Origin: UBA4408 sp002389785 | GTDB taxonomy: Bacteria > Bacteroidota > Bacteroidia > UBA4408 | Direction: 5' to 3' | Length of the DNA stretch: 64,000 bases | Assembly: GCA_035438985.1 (NCBI GenBank) | Contig: DAORJK010000004.1 | Span: 124,001-188,000 of the forward strand | Translations under genes and position numbers: made by a program | Notes under the pieces: generated by a model | What the model was told of the DNA's origin: nothing | What the model saw: the letters and a program-made list of their open reading frames with translations, nothing else | Database searches by the model: none | In this document: one piece after another, positions 1 through 7,828 of the stretch | How the letters are laid out: every line of letters starts with the position of its first letter | Position numbering within the stretch: position 1 is the first letter of the stretch

Positions 1-741
1 TTCTTAGAAAAGGAGTTTGCATCTGAACTTTCTTATGTTCCCTTTCAATGGGGTTCAAATGCAAAAGGTACCGCCATAGAAGGGAAGTCAGACTTTGATA
101 TTATGGTTCGGTTTCATCGGGATAGCTTTACAGTTGAAGAAATGTACTTTACTGTGCTAGATGCATTTAAAGAGAGTTTTTACGATAACTCAATTGTTGA
201 AGTGATTGACCAGAAAAAATCTATTGGGCTATTATTCCTTTTAAAAGGTGAAAACGTACGAATAGATGTTGTCCCTATGAGAGATATAGGCACTGATCCA
301 AAGAACACGGCTTCAAATTTATATGTAAACAACAAAGGATTGTTTTCAAAGCCCACGATTACTAAGACCGATATTCCGTTGCAAGCATCAATCAAACTTA
401 CCCCTACTCAAAAGAAACTTATAATTATGTTAAAAAAATGGAAGACAGATAATGAGGTCCCGATAAGTTCATACATGATTCAATTGTTTGTTAAAAAAGC
501 ATATGAGAAAAATAAGAATCGTATTCCAAGAAAATTAACAGCTAAGCTGATACTAATTTTAGAATTTATAGCTGAGAACATCTCTTCAATTAAATTGATC
601 AGCCCTGAGAATACGAATAATATCGTGAGCGATATTCCAATTACAGACAAGGAAACTATCAGAAAAAAGGCAATCAAAGTGGTTGAGGAGTATGAGTACC
701 ACCCTAATTCAATAAAGTTATTCTTCATATTGCAAAATTAA
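1..741 (+). CDS. CD-NTase/OAS-like nucleotidyltransferase, 5' end outside window
   Basis: The frame is open from base 1, so the start lies upstream and the ATG at 103 is internal. Counting residues from base 1, the polymerase-beta nucleotidyltransferase signature is complete: GS at 18-19, the metal-binding pair D31-x-D33, and a third acidic residue D89 in RIDVVPM. Residues about 115-245 look like the helical C-terminal domain of OAS and archaeal CCA-type enzymes (SSYMIQ, then SPENTNNIVSD). This layout fits the CD-NTases of CBASS antiphage systems, which make cyclic oligonucleotide signals after phage infection. I infer that role; a stand-alone OAS-like enzyme is possible. No intact CBASS effector follows within the window, but genes further upstream cannot be seen. 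Confidence 0.7.
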   Translation, partial: FLEKEFASELSYVPFQWGSNAKGTAIEGKSDFDIMVRFHRDSFTVEEMYFTVLDAFKESFYDNSIVEVIDQKKSIGLLFLLKGENVRIDVVPMRDIGTDPKNTASNLYVNNKGLFSKPTITKTDIPLQASIKLTPTQKKLIIMLKKWKTDNEVPISSYMIQLFVKKAYEKNKNRIPRKLTAKLILILEFIAENISSIKLISPENTNNIVSDIPITDKETIRKKAIKVVEEYEYHPNSIKLFFILQN

Positions 742-750
742 AGCCAGGAA

Positions 751-853
751 ATGTCAAAAATCAATGGTTATTGGGGCTATGCAAGGGTATGTTGCTAGCA
801 AATATCTTATTTATTTAGTAGTCCTTTTGCCAGTTGTATTTTCTCTGATTTAA
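751..853 (+). pseudogene. Possible frameshifted remnant of a small membrane protein
   Basis: Just after the nucleotidyltransferase stop, the frame starting at ATG 751 reads MSKINGYWGYARVCC and then stops. The +1 frame is open over the same stretch from ATG 764 to the stop at 851-853, giving 29 residues that end in a clear membrane segment (KYLIYLVVLLPVVFSLI). Joined by one frameshift, the two look like the start of a short membrane protein such as a 2TM effector of the kind found beside CD-NTases. This is inference from 100 bases; it may be chance, and nothing recognisable follows the membrane segment. Confidence 0.22.
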
Positions 854-891
854 ATACGAAATACGCTTGATTCACCCTATCATTCCTTAAA

Positions 892-1917
892 ATGACAGAA
901 ACCAGTGAGTCCCAAGATAACATTGAAATTGCTCACGATGAAGAATTTGATTCTCGGAACTCTCGTTGCTTAGGTCTATTGAAAAAATCTGCACTAAAGA
1001 AATCAAACAACTCAAGTGTTTATGCGAATCAAGTCACCAAATCTGATGGCCCGTTTTATTGCCCTGCATGCCTTTCAGAAGCCATTGTAAGAAAATGCAC
1101 CGAAAAAGTGGATCACTTTGCACATAGTGCCAGGCAGAGTCCTGTGATTAAACGGAATAATAAATTACACAATAAATGCAGAGATGAGATATTACAACAT
1201 CTTCAAATGGCTTTTCCTGATGGAAAGTGGGCTGCAGAACGTGCAATTCCCTCTAACACCGAAAAGGATTATAAGCAAGTTATTCCCGATCTAAGTGGCA
1301 GAATAAATAATTTACCTGTTGCGATTGAAATACAGTTAAGTCCTTACACGGTTAAAAGAATTGCTGATAAAGCAATACAATATCAAAAGCGTAATCCAAA
1401 AGTTTCTGTTCTTTACGTCATACCCCTTTCAGAAGAGCTGGGTGATGTACCTTTTCGCCCTCGACTTTATGAAAAATTCTTGCATAGCATGTTTTACGGG
1501 CGAGTCTATTATTGGACTCCCAATAGCGGTTCAAACCTTATTCCGGTTCACTTCAGTCCTGCTAAAAGATATATTGAGCCCTCATCGTGGTTTGATATTG
1601 AAAATAAAGAAGAAAGAGTTGAAGGCGGTTTTTGGCTAACTTACCGAACAGTAAAAGAGCCAAGCCCCGGCCCCATGGTTGACATATGCACTGATTTTGT
1701 TAGTGTATTGAGAAAAGAGTTTGAACCAAAAAATTTGAAAAAATCAATACCTGAGTGTACTCTATTTAAAGATAAGCTAAAGTGCTGGTGGAACAAAAAG
1801 GAATATAAAGAGGTAGAAAGTCAATTTGCGGTCTTTAAGGATCAGTTCATGCCTTCATTCATTTCAGACTACACATACATTGACGAATATGATGAAGACA
1901 ATTGTGACGAGGAATAG
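892..1917 (+). CDS. CoiA-like putative nuclease with zinc-binding N-terminus
   Basis: 341 residues. The N-terminal part carries a probable zinc site (C57-x2-C60, C69, H75 and H78 in DHFAH), as in CoiA-family proteins. A nuclease-like core follows, with IPDLSG (D133) and VAIEIQLS (E146, Q148), which matches the CoiA form of the PD-(D/E)xK fold where Q replaces the usual K. The C-terminal end is acidic. CoiA proteins are known from competence, but no competence genes are nearby; the neighbour is a CD-NTase-like gene and the next feature is a tRNA. A role in defence or in handling foreign DNA is therefore inferred. The family call is fairly good, the function open. Confidence 0.6.
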   Translation: MTETSESQDNIEIAHDEEFDSRNSRCLGLLKKSALKKSNNSSVYANQVTKSDGPFYCPACLSEAIVRKCTEKVDHFAHSARQSPVIKRNNKLHNKCRDEILQHLQMAFPDGKWAAERAIPSNTEKDYKQVIPDLSGRINNLPVAIEIQLSPYTVKRIADKAIQYQKRNPKVSVLYVIPLSEELGDVPFRPRLYEKFLHSMFYGRVYYWTPNSGSNLIPVHFSPAKRYIEPSSWFDIENKEERVEGGFWLTYRTVKEPSPGPMVDICTDFVSVLRKEFEPKNLKKSIPECTLFKDKLKCWWNKKEYKEVESQFAVFKDQFMPSFISDYTYIDEYDEDNCDEE

Positions 1918-2004
1918 TAAAAACCAATTGCTCGCGGAAATAGTTTTTTAGGCAACTATGTCGCATTCCTAATTGTGGGCTAAATATGGACTAAATTCCC
2001 AAAA

Positions 2005-2048
2005 CAAAAGCCGTAAACTCTTATCTACAAAGTGTTTACGGCTTTTTT
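2005..2048. terminator. Intrinsic terminator, both directions
   Basis: The arms AAGCCGTAAAC and GTTTACGGCTT form an 11-bp stem. It is followed by a T-run on the plus strand and flanked by A-rich sequence on the other side. It lies between the CoiA-like gene and the oppositely directed tRNA-Leu and could serve both. Confidence 0.75.
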
Positions 2049-2050
2049 AG

Positions 2051-2132
2051 TGCGGATGAAGGGACTCGAACCCCCACGCCTCACGGCACCAGATCCTAAG
2101 TCTGGCGCGGCTGCCAATTACGCCACATCCGC
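2051..2132 (-). tRNA. tRNA-Leu (anticodon UAG)
   Basis: Read on the minus strand, the 7-bp acceptor stem GCGGATG/CATCCGC closes the molecule. The anticodon stem CCAGA/TCTGG encloses the loop CTTAGGA with anticodon TAG. A longer variable arm and the T-arm motif GGTTCGAGTCC follow, as expected of a class II tRNA-Leu. The discriminator base is A and no CCA end is encoded. The 3' end faces the probable island at 1-1917, a usual orientation for tRNA-targeted integration, although no attachment-site duplicate is visible here. Confidence 0.95.
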
Positions 2133-2256
2133 AGCTGTTTTAATTGGAGCTGCAAATGTAAATTATTTTTGCGAATACCATCGCATTTTATGAATTCTCA
2201 TCCAAATGGCTGAGTGCTACAGCCAAAAAAATTTCTACTTTTACCCAAAATTAATC

Positions 2257-3147
2257 ATGCTCACTATAAATCCCCAGGAAGTATCGGTTCCTAAAATCCA
2301 TAATTACTTATTGTCTGCCGTAGCACCTAGGCCCATTTGCTTTGCAAGTACCATAGATGCCGAAGGTAATCCCAATTTAAGTCCTTTTAGCTTTTTCAAT
2401 GTTTTCAGCGCAAATCCACCGGTGCTAATTTTTTCGCCTGCCCGCCGCGGTCGCGATAATACAACCAAACATACCTACGAAAATGTAAAAGTACATGCCG
2501 AGGTAGTTATAAATGTGGTGAATTACGACATGGTGCAGCAAACCTCCCTAGCCAGTTCTGAATACCCAAAAGGAGTAAACGAATTTACCAAAGCAGGGTT
2601 TACTCCAATTGCTTCTCAACAGGTTGCTCCTTTTAGAGTGAAGGAATCGCCCGTGCAATTTGAGTGTAAAGTAGTTGAAGTGGTTGAGCTTGGCGATAAA
2701 GGCGGAGCAGGTAATTTAGTTATTTGCGAAATTTTATTGATGCACATCGATGAGGCCGTGCTCAACGAAAATGGAACAATTGATCAAAATAAAATTGATT
2801 TGGTTGCGCGCCTGGGTGGTGATTATTACTGCCGTGCCTCCGGCGATGCCTTGTTCGAAGTTGCTAAACCACTTACTACCATTGGAATTGGAGTTGATGC
2901 TATTCCGGCCGAAATTAAAAATAGTCGAATTCTCACCGGAAATAACTTAGGTCAATTGGGGAATGTCGAAAAAATTCCAAGTCCCGAAGAAGCAACTGAG
3001 TATAGAGATTCGGAACAATTTTCAGCACTACTAAAATCACTTACCATCAACCTCGATCATTTTAAAGCAAACCAACACATCATAGCCAAGCATTTGTTGG
3101 ATGAAGGAAAGGTAGTGGAAGCTTGGAAAATATTAATTCTTAACTAA
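2257..3147 (+). CDS. Flavin reductase family protein (FMN-binding split barrel)
   Basis: About 296 residues. The N-terminal half has the hallmarks of the flavoredoxin-like flavin reductases: SAVAPRPICFAST, then NLSPFSFFNVFSANPPVLIFSP, which forms the FMN site of the split-barrel fold. Such proteins bind FMN and take part in NAD(P)H-dependent flavin or small-molecule reduction; the substrate cannot be read from the sequence. I start at ATG 2257 (MLTINPQEV) because the 17 residues encoded from the upstream ATG at 2206 do not look like part of the fold. The DUF3127 gene follows after 19 bases and is probably co-transcribed. Confidence 0.8.
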   Translation: MLTINPQEVSVPKIHNYLLSAVAPRPICFASTIDAEGNPNLSPFSFFNVFSANPPVLIFSPARRGRDNTTKHTYENVKVHAEVVINVVNYDMVQQTSLASSEYPKGVNEFTKAGFTPIASQQVAPFRVKESPVQFECKVVEVVELGDKGGAGNLVICEILLMHIDEAVLNENGTIDQNKIDLVARLGGDYYCRASGDALFEVAKPLTTIGIGVDAIPAEIKNSRILTGNNLGQLGNVEKIPSPEEATEYRDSEQFSALLKSLTINLDHFKANQHIIAKHLLDEGKVVEAWKILILN

Positions 3148-3166
3148 TCAACTAATATATTTACAC

Positions 3167-3532
3167 ATGTTTAACATTTCAGGAACCCTTAAAGTAAAAG
3201 GAAAAGAACAAAACGTTTCCGATAAATTTAAAAAGCGCGAATTTGTGCTTACCGAAAATAGCTCACAATACCCGCAGCACTTGAGCTTTCAACTTACGCA
3301 AGACCGTTGTGGATTGTTGGAACCATTCAACGAAGGCGCCGAAATAAAAGTATTTTTTAATCTACGCGGCCGCGAATGGACCAGCCCACAAAATGAACTG
3401 AAGTATTTTAATTCCCTAGAGGCATGGAAAATTGAGGCAGTTGGTGCAGTTGCCCCTGTAAACACCCCAACAAGCTCTGCAGTTTCTGAACCTATCATTA
3501 GTTCATCAGAAGAAGACGATTTACCTTTTTAA
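3167..3532 (+). CDS. DUF3127 family protein with SSB-like acidic tail
   Basis: 121 residues. The body (about 1-90: FNISGTLKV, KKREFVLTE, FQLTQDRCGLL, FFNLRGREW) matches the DUF3127 family, small all-beta proteins common in Bacteroidota with an OB-fold-like pattern. A Ser/Pro-rich linker follows and the protein ends in SSEEDDLPF. This tail has the form of the acidic C-terminal peptide of single-stranded DNA-binding proteins (DDDIPF in E. coli), which docks DNA-repair partners. A single-strand nucleic-acid role is therefore a reasonable inference; I know of no demonstrated function. Confidence 0.78.
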   Translation: MFNISGTLKVKGKEQNVSDKFKKREFVLTENSSQYPQHLSFQLTQDRCGLLEPFNEGAEIKVFFNLRGREWTSPQNELKYFNSLEAWKIEAVGAVAPVNTPTSSAVSEPIISSSEEDDLPF

Positions 3533-3551
3533 TAGGATTATAGAGCTAAGC

Positions 3552-3594
3552 AAAAAGCAGAAAGTAGCAAGGTTAGCAACTTTCTGCTTTTTTT
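3552..3594 (+). terminator. Intrinsic terminator after the DUF3127 gene
   Basis: The arms AAAAAGCAGAAAGT and ACTTTCTGCTTTTT form a 14-bp stem with a 13-base loop, and the T-run continues past the stem. Confidence 0.85.
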
Positions 3595-3641
3595 ATGCTG
3601 CTAAGGCAATATCGTTGCGTCGAATGATAAGCACAAATCAC

Positions 3642-3671
3642 TTGTGGCATATTGGCTTTTTAGTATCTTCG
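3642..3671 (+). promoter_or_regulatory. Candidate promoter of the nucleotide-sugar operon
   Basis: TTG at 3642-3644, 19 bases, then TATCTTCG at 3664-3671. This differs from the Bacteroidota -7 form TAnnTTTG in one base. It lies 25 bases before the first gene of the operon and after a terminator. Confidence 0.45.
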
Positions 3672-3696
3672 CAACTCTTTTAAAATACCCTGTAAA

Positions 3697-4839
3697 ATGG
3701 AAAAAATAATGAAGAAAATTCAAATGGTTGACCTCAAAAGTCAATACGAAAAAATAAAAACAGAAGTAGATGCAGCCATCATGCAAGTGATTGAAAACAC
3801 TGCATTTATCAATGGCCCCGAAGTAAAGGCTTTTCAAGCTGAACTGGAAAATTACTTAAAAGTAAAACACGTTATACCTTGTGCCAATGGTACCGATGCC
3901 TTACAAATAGCAATGATGGCCTTGGGCTTAAAACCAGGCGACGAGGTTATTACAGCAAATTTTACTTATGTAGCAACAGCCGAAGTAATTGCATTGCTTG
4001 GTTTAACACCGGTATTGGTAGATGTATTGCCTGATACTTTCGACATTGATTTAGCTGCTGTTGAAAAGGCTATTACCCCTAAAACTAAAGCCATTGTTCC
4101 GGTTCATTTATTTGGTCAATGCGCCGATATGGAAGCTTTGATGAACTTGGCGAAAAAGCATAATTTGTTTGTAATTGAAGATACCGCTCAGGCAATTGGT
4201 GCCGATTATACCTATTCGGATGGAAGCAAACACAAAGCAGGAACAATGGGAACCATTGGATGTACTTCGTTTTTCCCTTCAAAAAATTTAGGTTGTTACG
4301 GCGATGGTGGTGCAATTTATACGAATGACGACAACTTGGCTAAATCAATTCGCATGATTGCTAATCACGGTCAAAGCGTACAATACTACCACGATAGCAT
4401 AGGTGTAAATTCTCGTCTCGATAGCATTCAAGCAGCCATTTTGCGCATAAAATTGCGTGAATTAGATAGCTACGCGAAAGCACGAAACGCTGCTGCAGCT
4501 TATTACGACAAGGCTTTTGCCAATCACCCTAAGGTAAAAACTCCAGCAAGAGCTAAAAACTCCACCCATGTTTTTCATCAATATACCTTGCAATTAAAAG
4601 GAGTAGATCGTGCGGCATTAAAGGATTATTTAGCTTCTAAAGACATACCGGCAATGATTTATTATCCGGTGCCCTTGCATCTGCAAAAAGCGTATACCGA
4701 TGCACGCTACAAAGCGGGCGATTTTCCGGTGACCGAGCAATTGTGTGCTACTGTAATTTCCTTGCCCATGCATACCGAATTAGATGCTGAAACACTGAAG
4801 TACATTACTAGCGAAGTACTTTCTTTTTTAAACAAATAA
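3697..4839 (+). CDS. wbpE: DegT/DnrJ/EryC1/StrS aminotransferase, WbpE-like
   Basis: 380 residues from ATG 3697; ATG 3709 (MKKIQMVDLKSQY) is an equally good start. This is a PLP-dependent sugar aminotransferase: the PLP-binding lysine sits in SFFPSKNLGCYGDGG, and the sugar-aminotransferase motifs ANGTDAL, EDTAQAIGA and VNSRLDSIQAA are all present. The closest match is the WbpE/WlbC type, which converts UDP-3-keto-GlcNAcA to UDP-GlcNAc(3NH2)A. The call is supported by three other enzymes of the same pathway in this operon (WbpD-, WbpB- and WbpA-like at 7250-10229). It is the first gene after a terminator and a candidate promoter. Confidence 0.82.
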   Translation: MEKIMKKIQMVDLKSQYEKIKTEVDAAIMQVIENTAFINGPEVKAFQAELENYLKVKHVIPCANGTDALQIAMMALGLKPGDEVITANFTYVATAEVIALLGLTPVLVDVLPDTFDIDLAAVEKAITPKTKAIVPVHLFGQCADMEALMNLAKKHNLFVIEDTAQAIGADYTYSDGSKHKAGTMGTIGCTSFFPSKNLGCYGDGGAIYTNDDNLAKSIRMIANHGQSVQYYHDSIGVNSRLDSIQAAILRIKLRELDSYAKARNAAAAYYDKAFANHPKVKTPARAKNSTHVFHQYTLQLKGVDRAALKDYLASKDIPAMIYYPVPLHLQKAYTDARYKAGDFPVTEQLCATVISLPMHTELDAETLKYITSEVLSFLNK

Positions 4840-4889
4840 ATTCCTGAAAAGGTAAAATTAGAGCATATTAAAATTAAAGAAATTCATTC

Positions 4890-6209
4890 ATGAACATAGC
4901 AGTTGTTGGAACAGGATACGTGGGATTGGTAACCGGTACTTGCCTCGCCGAAACAGGAAACCACGTTATATGTGTAGATATTAACGAAGCAAAAGTGAAG
5001 AAAATGCAGGCAGGAGAAATTCCTATTTATGAGCCTCATCTTGATGCTTTGTTTGAACGAAATATTAAACATGGGCGCTTGCACTTTACGACCAATTTGA
5101 AGGAAGCCGTTGACAAAGCAAAAATTATTTTTCTTGCCTTGCCTACTCCTCCCGGGGAAGATGGAAGCGCCGATTTAAGTTATATTTTGGGAGTAGCCAA
5201 CGATTTAGGCAAAATAATTAACGAATACAAGATAATTGTTGATAAAAGCACAGTGCCGGTAGGTACTGCCGAAAAAGTGTACAAGGCCATTAAAACCAAT
5301 GCAAACTGTGAATTTGATGTGGTTTCGAATCCTGAATTTTTGCGCGAAGGATTTGCTGTAGATGATTTTATGAAACCTGATCGTGTTGTAATCGGAACGC
5401 GTTCTGAAAAAGCCAAAAAGCTGATGGAAGACTTGTACAAACCCTATGTTCGTCAAGGAAATCCCATCATTTTTATGGATGAAAAATCAGCCGAATTAAC
5501 CAAATATGCAGCCAATGCTTTTTTAGCAACCAAAATTACCTTCATGAACGAAATCGCCAATTTGTGCGAGAAATTGGGAGCCGATGTAGATGCAATTCGC
5601 ATGGGTATTGGTTCTGACGATCGCATTGGGAAGCGTTTCTTGTTTCCCGGTATTGGTTATGGTGGAAGTTGTTTTCCGAAAGATGTACAAGCGCTCGAAA
5701 AATCAGCCATTGACAGCGATTACGACTTTAGAATTTTAAAAGCTGTAATGCAAGTTAATGAAAAACAAAAAACAAGCATTATTCCTAAAATGCTGGCGTA
5801 TTTCAAAAATAACTTGAAGGGAAAGCGAATTGCACTTTGGGGATTGGCCTTTAAGCCTGATACCGATGATATTCGGGAGGCTCCTGCTTTGTATTTAATT
5901 GATGCATTAACGATGGCCGGTGCCACCGTTTGTGCCTACGATCCCGAAGGAATGAACAACGTGAAAAACTTACTGGGAGATAAAATTTTATATGCAAACG
6001 ATCCCTACCAAGCGCTCGAAAATGCGGATGCTTTGCTCATCGCTACTGAATGGAATATTTTTAGAACTCCCGATTTCGAGCAACTTGAAAAACTTTTAAA
6101 AGCTAAAGTAATTTTTGATGGACGAAATTTATATAGCCCTCAACAAATGCGTGAAATGGGTTATTATTATTGCAGTGTTGGGCGTGAATTAGTTCAACCT
6201 TCAAGTTAA
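4890..6209 (+). CDS. ugd: UDP-glucose 6-dehydrogenase
   Basis: 439 residues. It has an N-terminal Rossmann motif (VVGTGYVGL), the central helix region with KYAANAFLATKITFMNE, the catalytic cysteine in GGSCFPKD, and the C-terminal UDP-binding domain (LWGLAFKPDTDDIREAPA). It oxidises UDP-glucose to UDP-glucuronate with 2 NAD+. The next gene decarboxylates UDP-glucuronate, so the two form one route to UDP-xylose. It follows the aminotransferase by 50 bases. Length and motifs are typical of the family and distinct from the WbpA/VipA-type dehydrogenase at 8937. Confidence 0.93.
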   Translation: MNIAVVGTGYVGLVTGTCLAETGNHVICVDINEAKVKKMQAGEIPIYEPHLDALFERNIKHGRLHFTTNLKEAVDKAKIIFLALPTPPGEDGSADLSYILGVANDLGKIINEYKIIVDKSTVPVGTAEKVYKAIKTNANCEFDVVSNPEFLREGFAVDDFMKPDRVVIGTRSEKAKKLMEDLYKPYVRQGNPIIFMDEKSAELTKYAANAFLATKITFMNEIANLCEKLGADVDAIRMGIGSDDRIGKRFLFPGIGYGGSCFPKDVQALEKSAIDSDYDFRILKAVMQVNEKQKTSIIPKMLAYFKNNLKGKRIALWGLAFKPDTDDIREAPALYLIDALTMAGATVCAYDPEGMNNVKNLLGDKILYANDPYQALENADALLIATEWNIFRTPDFEQLEKLLKAKVIFDGRNLYSPQQMREMGYYYCSVGRELVQPSS

Positions 6210-6272
6210 TTTCAAACACAGTATCATAAAATTTCTACAAACGAACTTAAAATTGTATACCATATTTCAACG

Positions 6273-7244
6273 ATGAAAAGAGTTTTAATTACAGGAGCAG
6301 CAGGATTTTTAGGCTCTCATTTATGCGACCGATTTATTAAAGAAGGCTATTATGTGATAGCCATGGATAATTTAATTACGGGTGATCTGCGAAATATTGA
6401 ACATCTTTTTAAACTTAAAAATTTTGAATTTTATCACCACGATGTTTCAAAATTTGTACACGTACCCGGCGAATTGCATTATATACTTCATTTTGCTTCT
6501 CCTGCAAGCCCAATCGATTATTTAAAAATTCCGATTCAAACCTTAAAGGTTGGTTCATTGGGAACACACAATTTGCTTGGATTAGCCAAAGCGAAAGGTG
6601 CACGCATGTTAATTGCATCAACCAGCGAAGTATACGGCGATCCAATGGTGCATCCACAAACAGAAGATTATTGGGGAAATGTAAATCCAATTGGCCCACG
6701 TGGTGTATACGACGAAGCTAAACGTTTTCAAGAAGCCATTACCATGGCCTATCATACCTACCACAAAGTTGAAACGCGTATCGTCCGTATTTTCAATACT
6801 TATGGACCCAGAATGCGACTCAACGATGGTCGTGTATTGCCTGCTTTTATTGGACAAGCATTGCGTGGTGAAGATTTAACCATGTTTGGTGATGGTTCTC
6901 AAACGCGTTCATTTTGTTATGTCGACGATTTGGTAGAAGGTATTTATCGTTTGTTGCTGAGTGATTACGCATATCCTGTGAATATTGGCAATCCTGCTGA
7001 AATTACCATCAAACAGTTTGGCGAAGAAATTATTAAACTTACCGGGACATCACAAAAATTAATTTCAAAACCATTGCCTCAAGACGATCCAAAACAACGT
7101 AGACCCGACATTACAAAAGCAAAGGAATTACTTGGATGGGAACCAAAAGTAAGCAGAGAAGAAGGGCTTAAAATTACTTACGAATATTTTAAATCCTTGT
7201 CAAAAGAGGAATTGTTTAAAACCGAACACCGCAAATTTAATTAA
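6273..7244 (+). CDS. uxs: UDP-glucuronate decarboxylase (UDP-xylose synthase)
   Basis: 323 residues, an extended short-chain dehydrogenase. The NAD site is TGAAGFLGSH at residues 7-16. The catalytic residues are in TSEVYGDP and YDEAKR (Tyr/Lys), and RIFNTYGPRM follows. These motifs, with the length, are specific to UDP-xylose synthase: UDP-glucuronate is oxidised at C4, decarboxylated and reduced to UDP-xylose. It lies directly after ugd, which makes its substrate. The product probably feeds glycan synthesis at the cell surface. Confidence 0.92.
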   Translation: MKRVLITGAAGFLGSHLCDRFIKEGYYVIAMDNLITGDLRNIEHLFKLKNFEFYHHDVSKFVHVPGELHYILHFASPASPIDYLKIPIQTLKVGSLGTHNLLGLAKAKGARMLIASTSEVYGDPMVHPQTEDYWGNVNPIGPRGVYDEAKRFQEAITMAYHTYHKVETRIVRIFNTYGPRMRLNDGRVLPAFIGQALRGEDLTMFGDGSQTRSFCYVDDLVEGIYRLLLSDYAYPVNIGNPAEITIKQFGEEIIKLTGTSQKLISKPLPQDDPKQRRPDITKAKELLGWEPKVSREEGLKITYEYFKSLSKEELFKTEHRKFN

Positions 7245-7249
7245 CAACT

Positions 7250-7819
7250 ATGGAATATTCAGCACATGCATCTGCCTTTATTGACGAAGGTTGTAAGATT
7301 GGAAAGGGAACAAAAATTTGGCATTTTTCGCACATTATGTCGAATTGTGTATTGGGTGAAAATTGCAACATTGGCCAAAACGTAGTAATATCACCGGGCG
7401 TAGTGTTAGGTAGCAATGTTAAGGTGCAAAACAATGTTTCAATTTATACCGGTGTAACCTGCGACGACGATGTATTTTTAGGGCCTTCCATGGTTTTTAC
7501 CAATGTTATAAATCCAAGAAGTGCCATCAATCGTAAAAACGAATATGCCAAAACACATGTTGGAAAAGGGGCATCTATCGGAGCTAATGCAACCATTGTT
7601 TGTGGGCATAACATAGGTGAGTATGCGTTTATTGGAGCCGGAGCAGTGGTTACCAAAAATGTACCTGCTTATTCATTATGGGTTGGTAATCCTGCCAAAC
7701 AATTGGGTTGGATTAGTGAACATGGTCATCGCTTGAAATTTGATGCTTACAACACTGCCGTTTGTCCCGAAAGTAAGGAGAAGTATCAGCTCAATGAAGG
7801 AAAAGTAAGTAAAGTTTAA
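7250..7819 (+). CDS. wbpD: Left-handed beta-helix sugar N-acetyltransferase, WbpD-like
   Basis: 189 residues made largely of hexapeptide repeats (IGKGTKIW, VLGENCNIGQNVVI, IGANATIVCGHNIGEYAFIGAGAVV), which build a trimeric left-handed beta-helix. The end (YSLWVGNPAKQLGWISEHG) is characteristic of WbpD/WlbB acetyltransferases. These use acetyl-CoA to N-acetylate the 3-amino group of UDP-GlcNAc(3NH2)A, the product of the WbpE-like enzyme. It starts 5 bases after the uxs stop and is followed after 9 bases by the WbpB-like gene, so co-translation is likely. Confidence 0.87.
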   Translation: MEYSAHASAFIDEGCKIGKGTKIWHFSHIMSNCVLGENCNIGQNVVISPGVVLGSNVKVQNNVSIYTGVTCDDDVFLGPSMVFTNVINPRSAINRKNEYAKTHVGKGASIGANATIVCGHNIGEYAFIGAGAVVTKNVPAYSLWVGNPAKQLGWISEHGHRLKFDAYNTAVCPESKEKYQLNEGKVSKV

Positions 7820-7828
7820 AATAGACTC

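Noticed and set aside
1..741. Housekeeping CCA-adding enzyme
   Set aside because: The archaeal CCA type is not expected in Bacteroidota. The signature and the neighbours suit a CD-NTase better, though the call is not certain.
2206..2256. N-terminal extension of the flavin reductase from ATG 2206
   Set aside because: The 17 residues do not resemble the fold, and the internal ATG at 2257 gives a typical family N-terminus.
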